A DNA stretch of 64,000 nucleotides from a bacterium (GTDB lineage: Bacteria; Hinthialibacterota; Hinthialibacteria; Hinthialibacterales; Hinthialibacteraceae): NCBI GenBank assembly GCA_016125385.1, contig WGLV01000037.1:25577-89576 (forward strand), read 5' to 3'. The notes beneath the pieces were generated by a model. The model worked only from the letters and a program-made list of their open reading frames with translations, made no database searches and was not told where the DNA came from. Position numbers and translations under genes: made by a program. Positions 34,964 through 43,825 of this stretch are shown one piece after another (position 1 is the stretch's first letter; each line of letters starts with the position of its first letter).

Positions 34964-36499
34964 TCATGATTTCCGGCGGATCGACTGAAGCAAGGCATCC
35001 AGTTTTTTAACGATATCGGGGTGCTCTTTCGCCACGTTATGCTTCTCGCCCAGGTCGCGGCTGAGGTCATACAGTTGCGGCTCGGGATCGTTGCCCAGTT
35101 CCACATCGACATTGGCGTTGTAACGCGGCCCTTTGCTCGGCTCGATGTACTTCCAGCCGCCCTGAATAATCGAGAGAGTCCCGGCCTGTTCGACGAGACA
35201 ATCGCGGCCTGATTTCGATTCGCCCAGCAGCGCGGGCAACACATTCTCACTGTCGGGCGCGGCGCCGGCGCTTAACGTCTGACCGGTCATCGCCGCGAAT
35301 GACGCCATCAGGTCGATCTGACTGACCAGCGCGGGCGATTCGCCCGGCTGAATCGCGCCCGGCCGGCTAACGATGAACGGAACGCGCGTTCCAGCGTCGA
35401 AGGCGCTGTACTTGCCGCCGCGTAACGGCCCGGACGGCGTATGATCGCCCAGTTTCGCCACCGCCTGATCCTGATAGCCGTCGTCGACCACCGGGCCATT
35501 GTCGCTGGTGAAAATCAGCAGCGTGTTTTCGGTCAGGCCCTTTTCATCCAGCAGATCGAGAATCCGCCCCACGCAGTAATCGAGTTGAAGAATGGCGTCG
35601 CCGCGCGGGCCCATCCCGCTTTTGCCGACAAAACGCGAATTCGGCACACGGGGGACATGAATGTCATGCGTGGCGAAATAGAGAAAGAAGGGTTGGCTGG
35701 ACGATGACTGCTTGATGAAATCCATCGCCTTCCCGGTAAACACGTCCGCCATATCTTCATCCACCCAGCGCGCGGATTTTCCACCGGACATATACCCGAT
35801 GCGGCTGATGCCATTGACGATGGTGTTGTCATGGCCGTGGCTGGGGTGCATTTTGAGCAGTTCGGGATGTTCTTTGCCTGTCGGTTCATCGCCGACCTTG
35901 TGCTTAAAACTGACTTCGATAGGGTCGGCGGGATCGAGGTTCACCACGCGCCCGTCCTCCACAAAGACGCAGGGCACTCGATCGCCGGTGGCGGGCATGA
36001 TGAAGCTGTAATCGAAGCCGAGTTCATTCGGGCCGGGCTTAATCAGGCCGTTCCAGTCCTGCGTTTCGGCGCCCAGACCGAGGTGCCACTTGCCCACCGC
36101 TCCAGTACGGCGCCCCGCCCGCCGGAGCATGGAGGGCAGAGTCTCGCGATCGGGATCGATAATCAACTTCGCGTCGCCGGGTAAAACGCCCGTGCCTTTT
36201 TTGCGCCACGCGTATTGCCCGGTCAGCAGCGAATAGCGAGAGGGGGTGCAGGTGGCGGCGGAGGCATGGGCGTTTGAGAAACGGATACCCCGAGCAGCGA
36301 TGCGATCAATGTTGGGCGTACTGATGTGATTCGCGCCGTAGCAACTGACGTCGCCGTAGCCCAGATCATCGGCATAAATCAACACGATATTGGGAGGATT
36401 CCGGTCCTGGCTGAAAGCCGTTCGCGGCAGGGCTGAAGCCAATGCGGTCAGGCCGGTGGATTGGACGAACATGCGGCGAGACAAAGGGTGTGAACTCAT
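34964..36499 (-). CDS. Exported sulfatase, second copy
   Basis: 511 residues from the ATG at 36499, with GGAG about 8 nt upstream; a longer frame is possible but unsupported. The Tat-type signal is SRRMFVQSTGLTALASALPR. The metal site is VLIYADDLGYGDVSCYG, the formylglycine motif is CTPSR (C84-R88) followed by YSLLTGQY, and GAVGKWHLG and LLIFTSDNGP give the remaining conserved residues. It is only distantly like the sulfatase at 20.6-22.1 kb. The substrate is probably a sulfated glycan or small sulfate ester. It is convergent with the AKR-esterase-cupin operon. Confidence 0.9.
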   Translation of the reverse strand: MSSHPLSRRMFVQSTGLTALASALPRTAFSQDRNPPNIVLIYADDLGYGDVSCYGANHISTPNIDRIAARGIRFSNAHASAATCTPSRYSLLTGQYAWRKKGTGVLPGDAKLIIDPDRETLPSMLRRAGRRTGAVGKWHLGLGAETQDWNGLIKPGPNELGFDYSFIMPATGDRVPCVFVEDGRVVNLDPADPIEVSFKHKVGDEPTGKEHPELLKMHPSHGHDNTIVNGISRIGYMSGGKSARWVDEDMADVFTGKAMDFIKQSSSSQPFFLYFATHDIHVPRVPNSRFVGKSGMGPRGDAILQLDYCVGRILDLLDEKGLTENTLLIFTSDNGPVVDDGYQDQAVAKLGDHTPSGPLRGGKYSAFDAGTRVPFIVSRPGAIQPGESPALVSQIDLMASFAAMTGQTLSAGAAPDSENVLPALLGESKSGRDCLVEQAGTLSIIQGGWKYIEPSKGPRYNANVDVELGNDPEPQLYDLSRDLGEKHNVAKEHPDIVKKLDALLQSIRRKS

Positions 36500-36685
36500 T
36501 CTGATTCTCCACTCATTCAGATCATTCAACGCGTGGCGCGGAACATTTCATGCGATTCGATGACTGACTGTACCATACCCAGTCATCGATCAGAAGCGTC
36601 GCTTCAGCGTCACAAATTTGATCCGATCTAGCATCTCGAAGCGCTTGTTTCTATGATGGAGATAATTCGCTACAGGAGCCGCCTG

Positions 36686-36877
36686 ATGAAGTTTGTCGTA
36701 TGTCAGAAATGTATGCGCGTTTTGGTTGATGGTCAGTGGTTGAACGGGACGCCGCCGATCGGATCGGTTTCATACACGACTTGCCCGGCCTGCGGCGGAG
36801 GAGGAAAAGTTGAGAAAAACAAAGGCAAAGGGATGATTTATCCCGAAACGCAACGCAAACTGAACAAGAAGAAATAG
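36686..36877 (+). CDS. Small zinc-ribbon-like protein, 63 aa
   Basis: The ATG at 36686 has AGGAG 7 nt upstream and gives a 63-residue lysine-rich protein with two CxxC knuckles (CQKC near residue 6 and CPAC near residue 33), followed by GGGGKVEKNKGKG. This spacing suits a single zinc ribbon. The basic tail could contact nucleic acid (inference). It is flanked by unrelated genes and has no recognised family. Confidence 0.6.
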   Translation: MKFVVCQKCMRVLVDGQWLNGTPPIGSVSYTTCPACGGGGKVEKNKGKGMIYPETQRKLNKKK

Positions 36878-36888
36878 CCCACGGGTTC

Positions 36889-37299
36889 TTACCCCTGATT
36901 TAACCATTCCACCAATTCAAGAATGTTGCCATCCGGATCGGCGAAATAGAGCCATTTCACTTGCCCGGGGATGAGCAGCGGCCCTTTCAGGATTTCGATC
37001 TCCAACTCAGCCAGACGCTCTATCCATCCATCCAGATCGTGGGTGGAGAGAGCCAGATGCGGACAAAACGACGCGGCAGGCGGCGCGGGACTCACGGGAA
37101 GCGGCCGGTTATGTTCATCGAGCGACTGCAGCAACTCCAGATTGGCGCCTTCCAGTTCGAGAAAAGCGAAGGCCTCGTGATGCGCTTCATCCAGCTGACG
37201 AAACATCAACCGAAGGCCAAGCCGGTTTGAATAAAAATCGATAGCCGCGTCGAGATCGGATACGGGAAACGCGAAATGGTCGGATTTCAAGTTGCTCAT
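36889..37299 (-). CDS. VOC/glyoxalase superfamily protein
   Basis: 136 residues with paired beta-alpha-beta-beta-beta modules. The start LKSDHFAFPVSDLDAAIDFYSNRLGLRLMF contains the first-module histidine, ALSTHDLDGWIERL opens the second module, and WLYFADPDGNILELVEW is the classical C-terminal metal-ligand motif with Glu. The family includes glyoxalases, dioxygenases and methylmalonyl-CoA epimerase; the substrate cannot be told. It lies 22 nt downstream of the SUI1/YciH-like gene on the same strand, so it is probably co-transcribed. Confidence 0.85.
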   Translation of the reverse strand: MSNLKSDHFAFPVSDLDAAIDFYSNRLGLRLMFRQLDEAHHEAFAFLELEGANLELLQSLDEHNRPLPVSPAPPAASFCPHLALSTHDLDGWIERLAELEIEILKGPLLIPGQVKWLYFADPDGNILELVEWLNQG

Positions 37300-37321
37300 G
37301 ATTTCTCTTTCACGCGCGAAG

Positions 37322-37702
37322 TCATCCGCCCGAACGTTTGGCGGTATATCCCAGGCGGGTGAGTTCTGCGATCACCGCGTCGCGATGGTCGCCCTGAATC
37401 TCGATCACGCCCTCTTTCACGGTTCCGCCCGATCCACATTTCTGTTTGAGTTGGCGAGAGAGATCGCGCAGGCCATCCATGGTCAGCGGAACACCGGTGA
37501 CGACGGTCACGCCCTTCCCCTTCCGGCCCTTTGTTTCACGGCCGACGCGAACCACGCCATCGGCGCGCGGCGCGGCGGTTTGAGTTTTTTTCGATTTGGC
37601 TCCGCCGGTTTTACACTGGCACCTCGCGAGCGGTTTTCCACACGCGGGGCAATCGCCGCCGTGTTCGGTCGAGTAAACGAGACGGGTATTGGAATCATTC
37701 AT
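37322..37702 (-). CDS. yciH: SUI1/eIF1-like translation factor (YciH family)
   Basis: 126 residues from the ATG at 37702. The N-terminus carries a CPACGKPLARCQC zinc knuckle of the type found in bacterial YciH proteins. A linker is followed by the SUI1 domain: VRVGRETKGRKGKGVTVVTGVPL, LSRQLKQKCGSGGTVKEGVIEIQGDHRDAV and ELTRLGYTAKRSGG. Homologues bind the small ribosomal subunit and affect initiation fidelity, though the bacterial role is modest. The cold-shock gene upstream ends at its own terminator, so this gene has a separate promoter. Confidence 0.92.
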   Translation of the reverse strand: MNDSNTRLVYSTEHGGDCPACGKPLARCQCKTGGAKSKKTQTAAPRADGVVRVGRETKGRKGKGVTVVTGVPLTMDGLRDLSRQLKQKCGSGGTVKEGVIEIQGDHRDAVIAELTRLGYTAKRSGG

Positions 37703-37724
37703 GTGAGTATTGTAAAGCATAACG

Positions 37725-37760
37725 AAAAAAGCCGCCATGACCGGAGTCACAGCGGCTTTT
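37725..37760 (-). terminator. Intrinsic terminator after cold-shock gene
   Basis: Arms 37727-37735 (AAAAGCCGC) and 37752-37760 (GCGGCTTTT) pair. On the minus strand the stem is followed by a T run (complement of 37725-37730). Confidence 0.82.
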
Positions 37761-37781
37761 GTTCATGGCTTGAGAACGAAC

Positions 37782-37982
37782 TTAGATAATACGAACGTTG
37801 ACCGCTTTGGGGCCTTTGTCGCCCGTTTCGGTATCAAACTCAACAGCCTGATTCTCGTACAGGTTTTTGTAGCCATCGCCGGAAATACCGGTGTGATGGA
37901 CGAAGAGGTCGCGACCGTCTTCCTGTTCGATGAATCCGTAACCCTTCTGCTCGTTAAACCACTTAACTTTGCCAGTTGCCAT
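37782..37982 (-). CDS. Cold-shock domain protein (CspA family)
   Basis: 66 residues from the ATG at 37982, with AGGAGG 7 nt upstream. The whole protein is one cold-shock domain. RNP1 is GYGFI within [21 protein letters not shown]2 is LFVHHTGI, and the end is [13 protein letters not shown]. Such proteins bind single-stranded RNA and act as chaperones during cold or growth transitions. The long AT-rich 5' region (about 180 nt to 38160) resembles the extended leaders of cold-shock mRNAs, but no cold box was identified. Confidence 0.97.
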   Translation of the reverse strand: MATGKVKWFNEQKGYGFIEQEDGRDLFVHHTGISGDGYKNLYENQAVEFDTETGDKGPKAVNVRII

Positions 37983-38204
37983 GTTTGGCCTCCTGATAGG
38001 TATTGCCACGCTTTTCCTGAACCTGAGGATGCCAAAACAGCAATGTAATCACTAACACTGTTATTTCGTTTGATCCGGTATTGCAGAAAAAGTTCGTAGT
38101 CGTGGTCGATTATATCCTAATTCAATCAAAAAAAGAATATGGTTTTTCATTTTTTTTGCATTAGACCGCATTTTTCATGGTTTCTTCATAAGCCAAACCC
38201 GGTT

Positions 38205-39008
38205 TTACCGCAATACGCGCCGGATACAGCGAAAACCACGGTCGTCTTCATACGGATAGGGCTGGTACTTTGAATCCGGGTCGCACAAGCCGAGTTTCGG
38301 CTCAACGCTGGCGGCGACCAGATTATCCGGGTAATAGCCCTGCCGGGTGCGATAGGTTGTGCAGCGGTTCCATGAGCCGCCCATGACTTCAAAACAGGCG
38401 TCGCCGACCCGGCAATACTCCCACGCGTTACCGACCATGTCGTACAATCCCCAGGGATTGGGAAGCGTTGCGCCGACGGGATGGCTACCCTCCATCGAGT
38501 TGCCGCGATACCAGCAATAGTGTGGATCAAAGTCATCGCCCCAATAGAATGTGGTTTTCGTTCCCGCCCGGCAGGCGTAAAGCCACTCGGCCTGGGTGGG
38601 GAGATCGACGCCCGCCCAGTGGGCGTACTGGACCGCGTCATTCATGCTGAGCCAGCCAACGGGATGATCGTCAGCCTGTTTAAAACCGGGGTTGCGCCAG
38701 GTGAAAGTGTTTTTTTCGCGCTCGGCGGTGGTAATGTAGCCCGTCTGACGTACGAATTTTTTAAACTGGGCGACGGTGGTTTCCGCCCGAGCCATCCAGA
38801 AGCCTTGCGGGAACTCTACAACCTTCGCTTCTTCGGTTCGCTCACCTGTGACGTCGAGCACGGTTGCGCCACACTCCAGCGCACCAGCCGGAATGCGGAC
38901 GAACAGCATCCCGTCCTTCGGATTGCGCCAGATCATGGGTTCATCAGCGGCGGCCGCGGCCAGGGAAGCCACGGCGAACATCATTACGATAGCGATGTGA
39001 TTTTTCAT
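38205..39008 (-). CDS. Exported FGE/SUMF1-fold protein lacking the FGE cysteine pair
   Basis: 267 residues from the ATG at 39008 (GGAGGG upstream). The signal peptide is HIAIVMMFAVASLAAAAA. The FGE-sulfatase fold is clear: FWMARAETTVAQFKKFVRQTGY, HPVGWLSMNDAVQYAHWAGVDLPTQAEWLYACRAG, NPWGLYDMVGNAWEYC, GGSWNRC and DRGFRCIRR. In genuine formylglycine-generating enzymes the GGS(F/W) segment is followed by a C-x4-C copper-binding pair; here only the first cysteine is present (NRCTTYRTR). It is therefore unlikely to mature the sulfatases and may be a binding or structural relative. It lies 16 nt downstream of the Rieske-like gene. Confidence 0.82.
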   Translation of the reverse strand: MKNHIAIVMMFAVASLAAAAADEPMIWRNPKDGMLFVRIPAGALECGATVLDVTGERTEEAKVVEFPQGFWMARAETTVAQFKKFVRQTGYITTAEREKNTFTWRNPGFKQADDHPVGWLSMNDAVQYAHWAGVDLPTQAEWLYACRAGTKTTFYWGDDFDPHYCWYRGNSMEGSHPVGATLPNPWGLYDMVGNAWEYCRVGDACFEVMGGSWNRCTTYRTRQGYYPDNLVAASVEPKLGLCDPDSKYQPYPYEDDRGFRCIRRVLR

Positions 39009-39024
39009 GATGACGCCCTCCGAA

Positions 39025-39504
39025 TCAGAGTTCGATTTCCAGTTTGCTTCCATTCAGAGCAACCGGGTATCGCTGGAGGGGTTTGGGCGCGGGGCCTTTA
39101 ACGACGTCTCCGCTCAAACTGAAGATGGAATGGTTATAGCCGTTGCATTGCAAAACCTTGCGGGATGGGTTGTAACAGAGCACCTGGGCGCCATGCGTAC
39201 AGTAGCGGCGCAAGGCGCAGAACTCATGCTCGGATGGCCGCACCACGATGATCTGCACGTCTCGCTCAGCGTCGATCACGTTTACGGCTGAACCCGCCTC
39301 GCTTAACACAGGTGAAAGATCGAGATCGATCGTGACGCGTTTTTCAGATACGGACAGACTCTGAGGCTCGACGCCAGGCGTGTCATACCAGTTAAGCGGT
39401 GGAGCGCTCGCCTGGCGCATCGTTCCGCACGCGCACCCGCCAGCCGCCAAGGCGGAAATCGCCGCCGTTCCCTGCTGGATAAAGTTTCTGCGATTCATCG
39501 TCAT
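39025..39504 (-). CDS. Exported atypical Rieske-type [2Fe-2S] protein
   Basis: 159 residues from the ATG at 39504, with GGGGGG 7 nt upstream. The Tat signal is NRRNFIQQGTAAISALAAGG, with a possible lipobox cysteine in GGCACG. The Rieske-like core has CTHGAQVLCYN (first Cys-x-His pair) and LQCNGYNHSIFSLSGDVVKG. In a standard domain the second pair is C-x2-H; here the first cysteine and histidine are four residues apart. Either the loop is enlarged or cluster binding is altered. The following GPAPKPLQRYPV is canonical. It is first in a two-gene operon with the FGE-fold protein. Confidence 0.75.
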   Translation of the reverse strand: MTMNRRNFIQQGTAAISALAAGGCACGTMRQASAPPLNWYDTPGVEPQSLSVSEKRVTIDLDLSPVLSEAGSAVNVIDAERDVQIIVVRPSEHEFCALRRYCTHGAQVLCYNPSRKVLQCNGYNHSIFSLSGDVVKGPAPKPLQRYPVALNGSKLEIEL

Positions 39505-39661
39505 GTGAGTTCCCCCCGGATTCACAGGATGATTCAGCCATCGATAAAAAAGATATCGCGATAAGGGAGGATACGGCTATAAAAATCAATTCATCAAATT
39601 GAACTTGAGTACTCCACAAAAACGATCAATGTAAGCGCGATTCTATCAACAACGCCCCCTA

Positions 39662-40831
39662 TCAAACCGACTCGCCCGCGCAATGGCCCGACGCCCAGGC
39701 CCACTGAAAGTTATATCCCCCCAGCCAGCCCGTCACGTCGACCACTTCGCCGATGAAATACAGGCCCGGCGCTTTACGGCTTTCCATCGTCTTGCTGGAT
39801 AGTTCGCGCGTATCGACGCCGCCCAGCGTGACCTCCGCCTTGCCATAGCCCTCGGTCGATTGCATCCGCATCGGCCAGCGATGGATCACCTCGGCGGCGC
39901 GGCGGCGCTCGGGATCGTTCATCTGATGGATGGGTTTATTCAAACCGTTCGCCTCACACCATTTCCGCGCGAACCGTTGCGGCCAGAACTGGCCGAGCCA
40001 GACGCTCATCAGACAACGGCGGGTTTTGTCGCGTTCAAGCATCTCTCCCGCGTCTCGATCGGGCAGCAAATCGATGAGCAGTTTTTCGCCATCGCGCCAG
40101 TATGAAGATATCTGGAGAATGGCGGGACCACTGAGCCCGCGATGACTGAAAAGGATATTTTCGCGGAACTCGGTTTTTTGAAACCGCACGCAGGCGTCAA
40201 GCGAGACGCCGCGTAATTCCGACCAGTGGCGATCGGCGTCAAAAAAGGTCAGCGGAGCGAGCGCCGGGCGCGGTTCAACGATCTTGTGGTCAAACCGGCG
40301 GGCGATACGGTATCCGATGTCGCTGGCGCCGACTTTGGGCACGGAAAGCCCGCCCGCCGCGACGACGACGGCGTCCGATTGCAATTCGCCAAAATTCGTT
40401 TTCACACAAAACGCGCCGGGTTTGTCGACGGATTCAACCCGCGCGCCGAGACGAATCGTGACGCCCGCGTTTTCACATTCAATCCGAAGCATGTCGACGA
40501 TCTGACGCGCACTGTCGAGACAAAATAATTGCCCGAGTTTTTTTTCAAACCAGGCGATCTTGTGTTCGGCGATGCGGTTGAGAAAGTGTTGGGGCGTGTA
40601 ACGAGACAACGCCGAGATACAAAACCGGGGATTGGATGACAGGTACTGATCGGGGCTGGCGTGGATGTTGGTGAAATTACACCGCCCCCCGCCTGAGATC
40701 AAAATCTTGCGGCCCAATTGTTGATTGTGTTCGAGCACTAAAACGCGGCGTCCGCGGCGGCCTGCCTCAATGGCGCATTGCAACCCCGCCGCGCCCCCTC
40801 CGATCACGATGACGTCGTATTTCTGTTCCAT
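39662..40831 (-). CDS. HI0933/YhiN-type FAD-dependent oxidoreductase
   Basis: 389 residues from the ATG at 40831. The dinucleotide-binding motif is VIVIGGGAAGLQCAIEAGRRG. The family signature ILISGGGRCNFTN follows at about 45-57, then VVVAAGGLSVPKVGASDIGYRIARRFDH and, near the C-terminus, FIGEVVDVTGWLGGYNFQWAWASG. This family of aminoacetone-oxidase-like flavoproteins is widespread and poorly characterised. No membrane segment is present, so it is cytoplasmic. It stands alone between a putative lipoprotein gene and the Rieske operon, with no obvious functional partner. Confidence 0.92.
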   Translation of the reverse strand: MEQKYDVIVIGGGAAGLQCAIEAGRRGRRVLVLEHNQQLGRKILISGGGRCNFTNIHASPDQYLSSNPRFCISALSRYTPQHFLNRIAEHKIAWFEKKLGQLFCLDSARQIVDMLRIECENAGVTIRLGARVESVDKPGAFCVKTNFGELQSDAVVVAAGGLSVPKVGASDIGYRIARRFDHKIVEPRPALAPLTFFDADRHWSELRGVSLDACVRFQKTEFRENILFSHRGLSGPAILQISSYWRDGEKLLIDLLPDRDAGEMLERDKTRRCLMSVWLGQFWPQRFARKWCEANGLNKPIHQMNDPERRRAAEVIHRWPMRMQSTEGYGKAEVTLGGVDTRELSSKTMESRKAPGLYFIGEVVDVTGWLGGYNFQWAWASGHCAGESV

Positions 40832-40980
40832 ACCCGCCCGATCCAAACGCGGAGTCGCGACGCGCCGGCGCGCTGACTTCGAAGCCGGCGAACGTCTGTA
40901 AAAGCGTCAGTTTATCGCATAAACTAACCTGATTCATCCGGCAAACCATGAAATCCATTCACACTCGGCGGATTGATCCG

Positions 40981-41976
40981 ATGAAAAAAGAGAAACGGCT
41001 GTCCAGCGCGAACCCGGTCGTCGTATTTACCACGATCACCCTCTGGTTGTGGGGCTGTTCGGCGACCACCGTATTGACTCCGGTTGGAAACATAACATAT
41101 GAGCCCAGCCTGGCGCCGGTCATCGCGGTCGACGCTTCCGGACAGGAGATCGGTCTCGCGATCGGCGATGGCGCCCTGCAAGCCGGACAAGGGGTTTATA
41201 CGAATACCGATCAGAATCTGAAAAATCTGTCCTCTATCTCGAACCGGTTTTTACCCGCTCCCATGACCATCCCCGAAGAACGCGCCTTGCAGAGTTATCG
41301 TGGCGCGGCGCCTGAAAGCGCGGCGTTTCACCTGATTCAAGACGTCAGTTCTGAACCGCAAGACTACATCCCTTCGCGCAACAGCGCGCTGGCCAAACAG
41401 AAAGAGCTCACTCTGCTCACCATGTGCGTCTACGGCGAGGCGCGCTCTGAGCCCTACGAGGGCAAACTCGCGATCGCTTACGTCGTCATCAACCGCGCGG
41501 CGGAAGGCGGATGGTACGGAGACACGATTCGAGACGTCTTGCTGAAACCCTACCAGTTCACCTGTTTCGATCCGCGCGATCCGAATTACAAAAAACTGTT
41601 CAACCCCAAAAAGAACCTGTGGAACCAGTGTTTTAAAGCCGCGTGGAACGCCTATTCCTCACTCAACCTGGACCCTACCGAAGGCGCCAATCATTATTGC
41701 CGGACGGAGTTGTCTCCCCCGTGGATTCGCGCCATGCAGGAGAGGGGCGTGATCGGAAACCACAAGTTCTTTCTCTATTCGCCTCAGGCGATGAGCGACT
41801 GGTGGCTGACGTATTATTCATCGGAAGAGCACTGGAGCGAGATGCTGGCGCGGCGTGAATGGCGCCCCGAGTTCATGAAAATGAACGCGCTGTTCGGAAT
41901 CAGGCGTCCATTCATTCATCCGGCGCCCTATATTGGAATCCCGCGATCCGAAGATTCTCCTGAAAAGGCGATCTGA
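40981..41976 (+). CDS. Cell-wall hydrolase, SleB/CwlJ-like lipoprotein
   Basis: 331 residues from the ATG at 40981; an ATG at 40948 is possible. The signal ends in TLWLWGCSATT, a plausible lipobox. A linker of about 140 residues precedes the Hydrolase_2 domain: LTLLTMCVYGEARSEPYEGK (catalytic Glu in GEAR), IAYVVINRA, the QFTCFDPRDPNY segment, and GANHYCRTELSPPW. SleB-type enzymes are lytic transglycosylases or amidases known from spore germination; in Gram-negatives they are thought to remodel peptidoglycan. No other wall gene is adjacent. The TolB-like gene follows after about 30 nt. Confidence 0.85.
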   Translation: MKKEKRLSSANPVVVFTTITLWLWGCSATTVLTPVGNITYEPSLAPVIAVDASGQEIGLAIGDGALQAGQGVYTNTDQNLKNLSSISNRFLPAPMTIPEERALQSYRGAAPESAAFHLIQDVSSEPQDYIPSRNSALAKQKELTLLTMCVYGEARSEPYEGKLAIAYVVINRAAEGGWYGDTIRDVLLKPYQFTCFDPRDPNYKKLFNPKKNLWNQCFKAAWNAYSSLNLDPTEGANHYCRTELSPPWIRAMQERGVIGNHKFFLYSPQAMSDWWLTYYSSEEHWSEMLARREWRPEFMKMNALFGIRRPFIHPAPYIGIPRSEDSPEKAI

Positions 41977-42006
41977 TACGACTTCGATTGAATGGGGGGA
42001 ATACCA

Positions 42007-42939
42007 ATGAAGTTGCTAGGCATCTCACTGATTGTACTGACCGCTCAAATCGCCGCATCCGCCTCGGATCTCTCTCAATACCAGATGCTGATGACATCCG
42101 TCCGGACAGGCGATACTGAAATATTTCTTTACGATCTGCAATACGGCGACATGATCAATCTGACGCGCAGCCCGGCGTCGGAAGACCGGTACCCCGCCCT
42201 CTCGCCAGACGGTAAACACGTCGCGTTCACCTCTGACCGCGACGGAACTTATAATCTCTATGTCATGGACATCGACGGCGGCCATGTCGATCAACTGACG
42301 CATGAAAAGGCTCCAACTGTCACGTACATGCCGAGCTGGAACGGTGATGGAAGCGCCATCGTGTTCGGCCTGCATGGCGATAAGCCCTGGATCGCCAGCA
42401 TCGCGCCCGACGGTTCCAATCTGCAAAAGTTGGGAGAGGGTCACGACCCCTGCGTGTCGCCGGATGGGAAGACGATCGCGTATACCGGCGATCTGGCGGG
42501 CGGAGGATTCAGCGTGTTCGCCATCAACAGCGATGGAAGCGGCAAACGCCGCCTTACTCAGCATGTCAATCAGATGGGAGCCGTGTTTCCCTGCTGGTCG
42601 CCCGACGGAACAAAGATTTCGTACAGCGATCAGGACGGCGAGGCGCTTGAGGTTTTCGTCTGTAACGCCGACGGCTCACAACCCACTCAAATGACTCACC
42701 TGGGTGGAATCAGCACCCCCTCCGCCTGGTCGCCGGACGGGGCCTGGATTTCATTTCGCCATACCGATGAAGCCTATTGGCGCAACGAAGCGCGAATGAA
42801 GGCGGTCTACGCGGAAAAACCCGTGGATAAGCGCCCTGTGTGGGTGATGAAATCAGACGGCGCCGAACCGCATCGGTTGGAAATGATCCGCTTTCAATGC
42901 GCAATGGACGGCAGCCGGGCCATCTGGCGCAGGAAATAA
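42007..42939 (+). CDS. Periplasmic TolB-like beta-propeller (PD40 repeats)
   Basis: 310 residues from the ATG at 42007, with GGGGGA at a suitable distance. The signal is LLGISLIVLTAQIAASAS. At least five PD40-type blades are recognisable, for example ALSPDGKHVAFTSDRDGTYNLYV..D (first blade), VSPDGKTIAYTGD, WSPDGTKISYSDQDG and WSPDGAWISFRH. Such propellers occur in TolB and in stand-alone periplasmic proteins. No Tol/Pal genes are nearby, so tolB is not assigned. It follows the SleB-like gene and precedes a pseudopilin gene by about 75 nt. Confidence 0.85.
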   Translation: MKLLGISLIVLTAQIAASASDLSQYQMLMTSVRTGDTEIFLYDLQYGDMINLTRSPASEDRYPALSPDGKHVAFTSDRDGTYNLYVMDIDGGHVDQLTHEKAPTVTYMPSWNGDGSAIVFGLHGDKPWIASIAPDGSNLQKLGEGHDPCVSPDGKTIAYTGDLAGGGFSVFAINSDGSGKRRLTQHVNQMGAVFPCWSPDGTKISYSDQDGEALEVFVCNADGSQPTQMTHLGGISTPSAWSPDGAWISFRHTDEAYWRNEARMKAVYAEKPVDKRPVWVMKSDGAEPHRLEMIRFQCAMDGSRAIWRRK

Positions 42940-43013
42940 CTCAATTTTAACTTTCATCCCCCGTCATTGCGTCTATGCTTTCTGATTGAACATTTTTGTG
43001 AGAGGGAGACGCT

Positions 43014-43643
43014 TTGAACAAATCACGTGGTTTTACTCTGATTGAATTATTAATCGTGGTCGCCATCATCGGAATTCTGGCGGCGATCGCCGTGCCCAAT
43101 TTTCTGAACGCCCAGGTTCGAGCCAAGATCGCGCGCACCCAATCCGATATGCGCACACTGGTCGATACGTCACAGATGATGCATCTCGACACGAACCACT
43201 GGTTGATCGATGGCAACGATTGCGACGGTTCGGATGAGTGTTGTCTTGGCGGGAGTTATTTCGGCAAAACCGCCGCCGACGCAGGAATCGACATGGTCGC
43301 CGGTCAGGACACGAACCGTTTTAACGGCATGATTTACAGCCGGCTCACCACGCCGGTGGCGTATATGTCGTCGATTCCCGTCGACCCGTTCGCCAATGGT
43401 CTTTTTTACTCGTACGAAGATTACGGCTGTTCAAACACAAACGGCTCGTGGTCGTTGCTGGCGGCGGTGGGCCCCGATCATGACAGCGGCGACTGGCACC
43501 GCAGCCTGGGTCCGACGACCTACGACGCCACCAACGGCATATCCAGCAACGGCGACCTGTGGTATATCTGGCATTACCGCAATTCGTACGGGTACGACAT
43601 CTTCAAACAATACTATAAAGAAGGCTGGAGCACCGAGTTTTAA
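43014..43643 (+). CDS. Type II secretion-like pseudopilin
   Basis: 209 residues starting at TTG (43014), with GGGAG 6 nt upstream. The prepilin peptidase site is RGFTLIELLIVVAIIGILAA, with cleavage expected after G6. The N-terminal helix continues to about residue 45. The globular part has four or more cysteines, SIPVDPFANGLFYSYEDYG, and the C-terminal pattern VGPDHDSG ... YDATNGISSNGDLWY. That pattern matches the truncated gene at the window start. Proteins of this class are numerous in some candidate phyla and scattered away from secretion operons, as here. A terminator follows. Confidence 0.9.
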   Translation: MNKSRGFTLIELLIVVAIIGILAAIAVPNFLNAQVRAKIARTQSDMRTLVDTSQMMHLDTNHWLIDGNDCDGSDECCLGGSYFGKTAADAGIDMVAGQDTNRFNGMIYSRLTTPVAYMSSIPVDPFANGLFYSYEDYGCSNTNGSWSLLAAVGPDHDSGDWHRSLGPTTYDATNGISSNGDLWYIWHYRNSYGYDIFKQYYKEGWSTEF

Positions 43644-43688
43644 GCGATCGCCTTTTCCATCTCATGCGGTTTAATTCAATTCATAAAG

Positions 43689-43718
43689 AGAGCCTCCCGC
43701 CGATCGCGGGAGGCTTTT
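43689..43718 (+). terminator. Intrinsic terminator after pseudopilin gene
   Basis: Stem AGCCTCCCGC / GCGGGAGGCT (43691-43700 with 43706-43715) around a CGATC loop, followed by TTTT. Confidence 0.9.
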
Positions 43719-43825
43719 TCATTGTTCAGGCGGCTCGCCGGCGCGATGGCGCCCGATTGTGTTTTGACTCGGGCCGACTATGCTGAAATACGACGCTCAT
43801 TTTCCCCTATTCGAGATCGAATGAC

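Noticed and set aside
38205..39008. Annotation as a formylglycine-generating enzyme that matures the two sulfatases
   Set aside because: The second active-site cysteine of the C-x4-C pair is absent, so only the fold name is kept.
42007..42939. Calling the beta-propeller gene tolB
   Set aside because: PD40 repeats alone are not specific, and no tolQ/R/A or pal gene is nearby.
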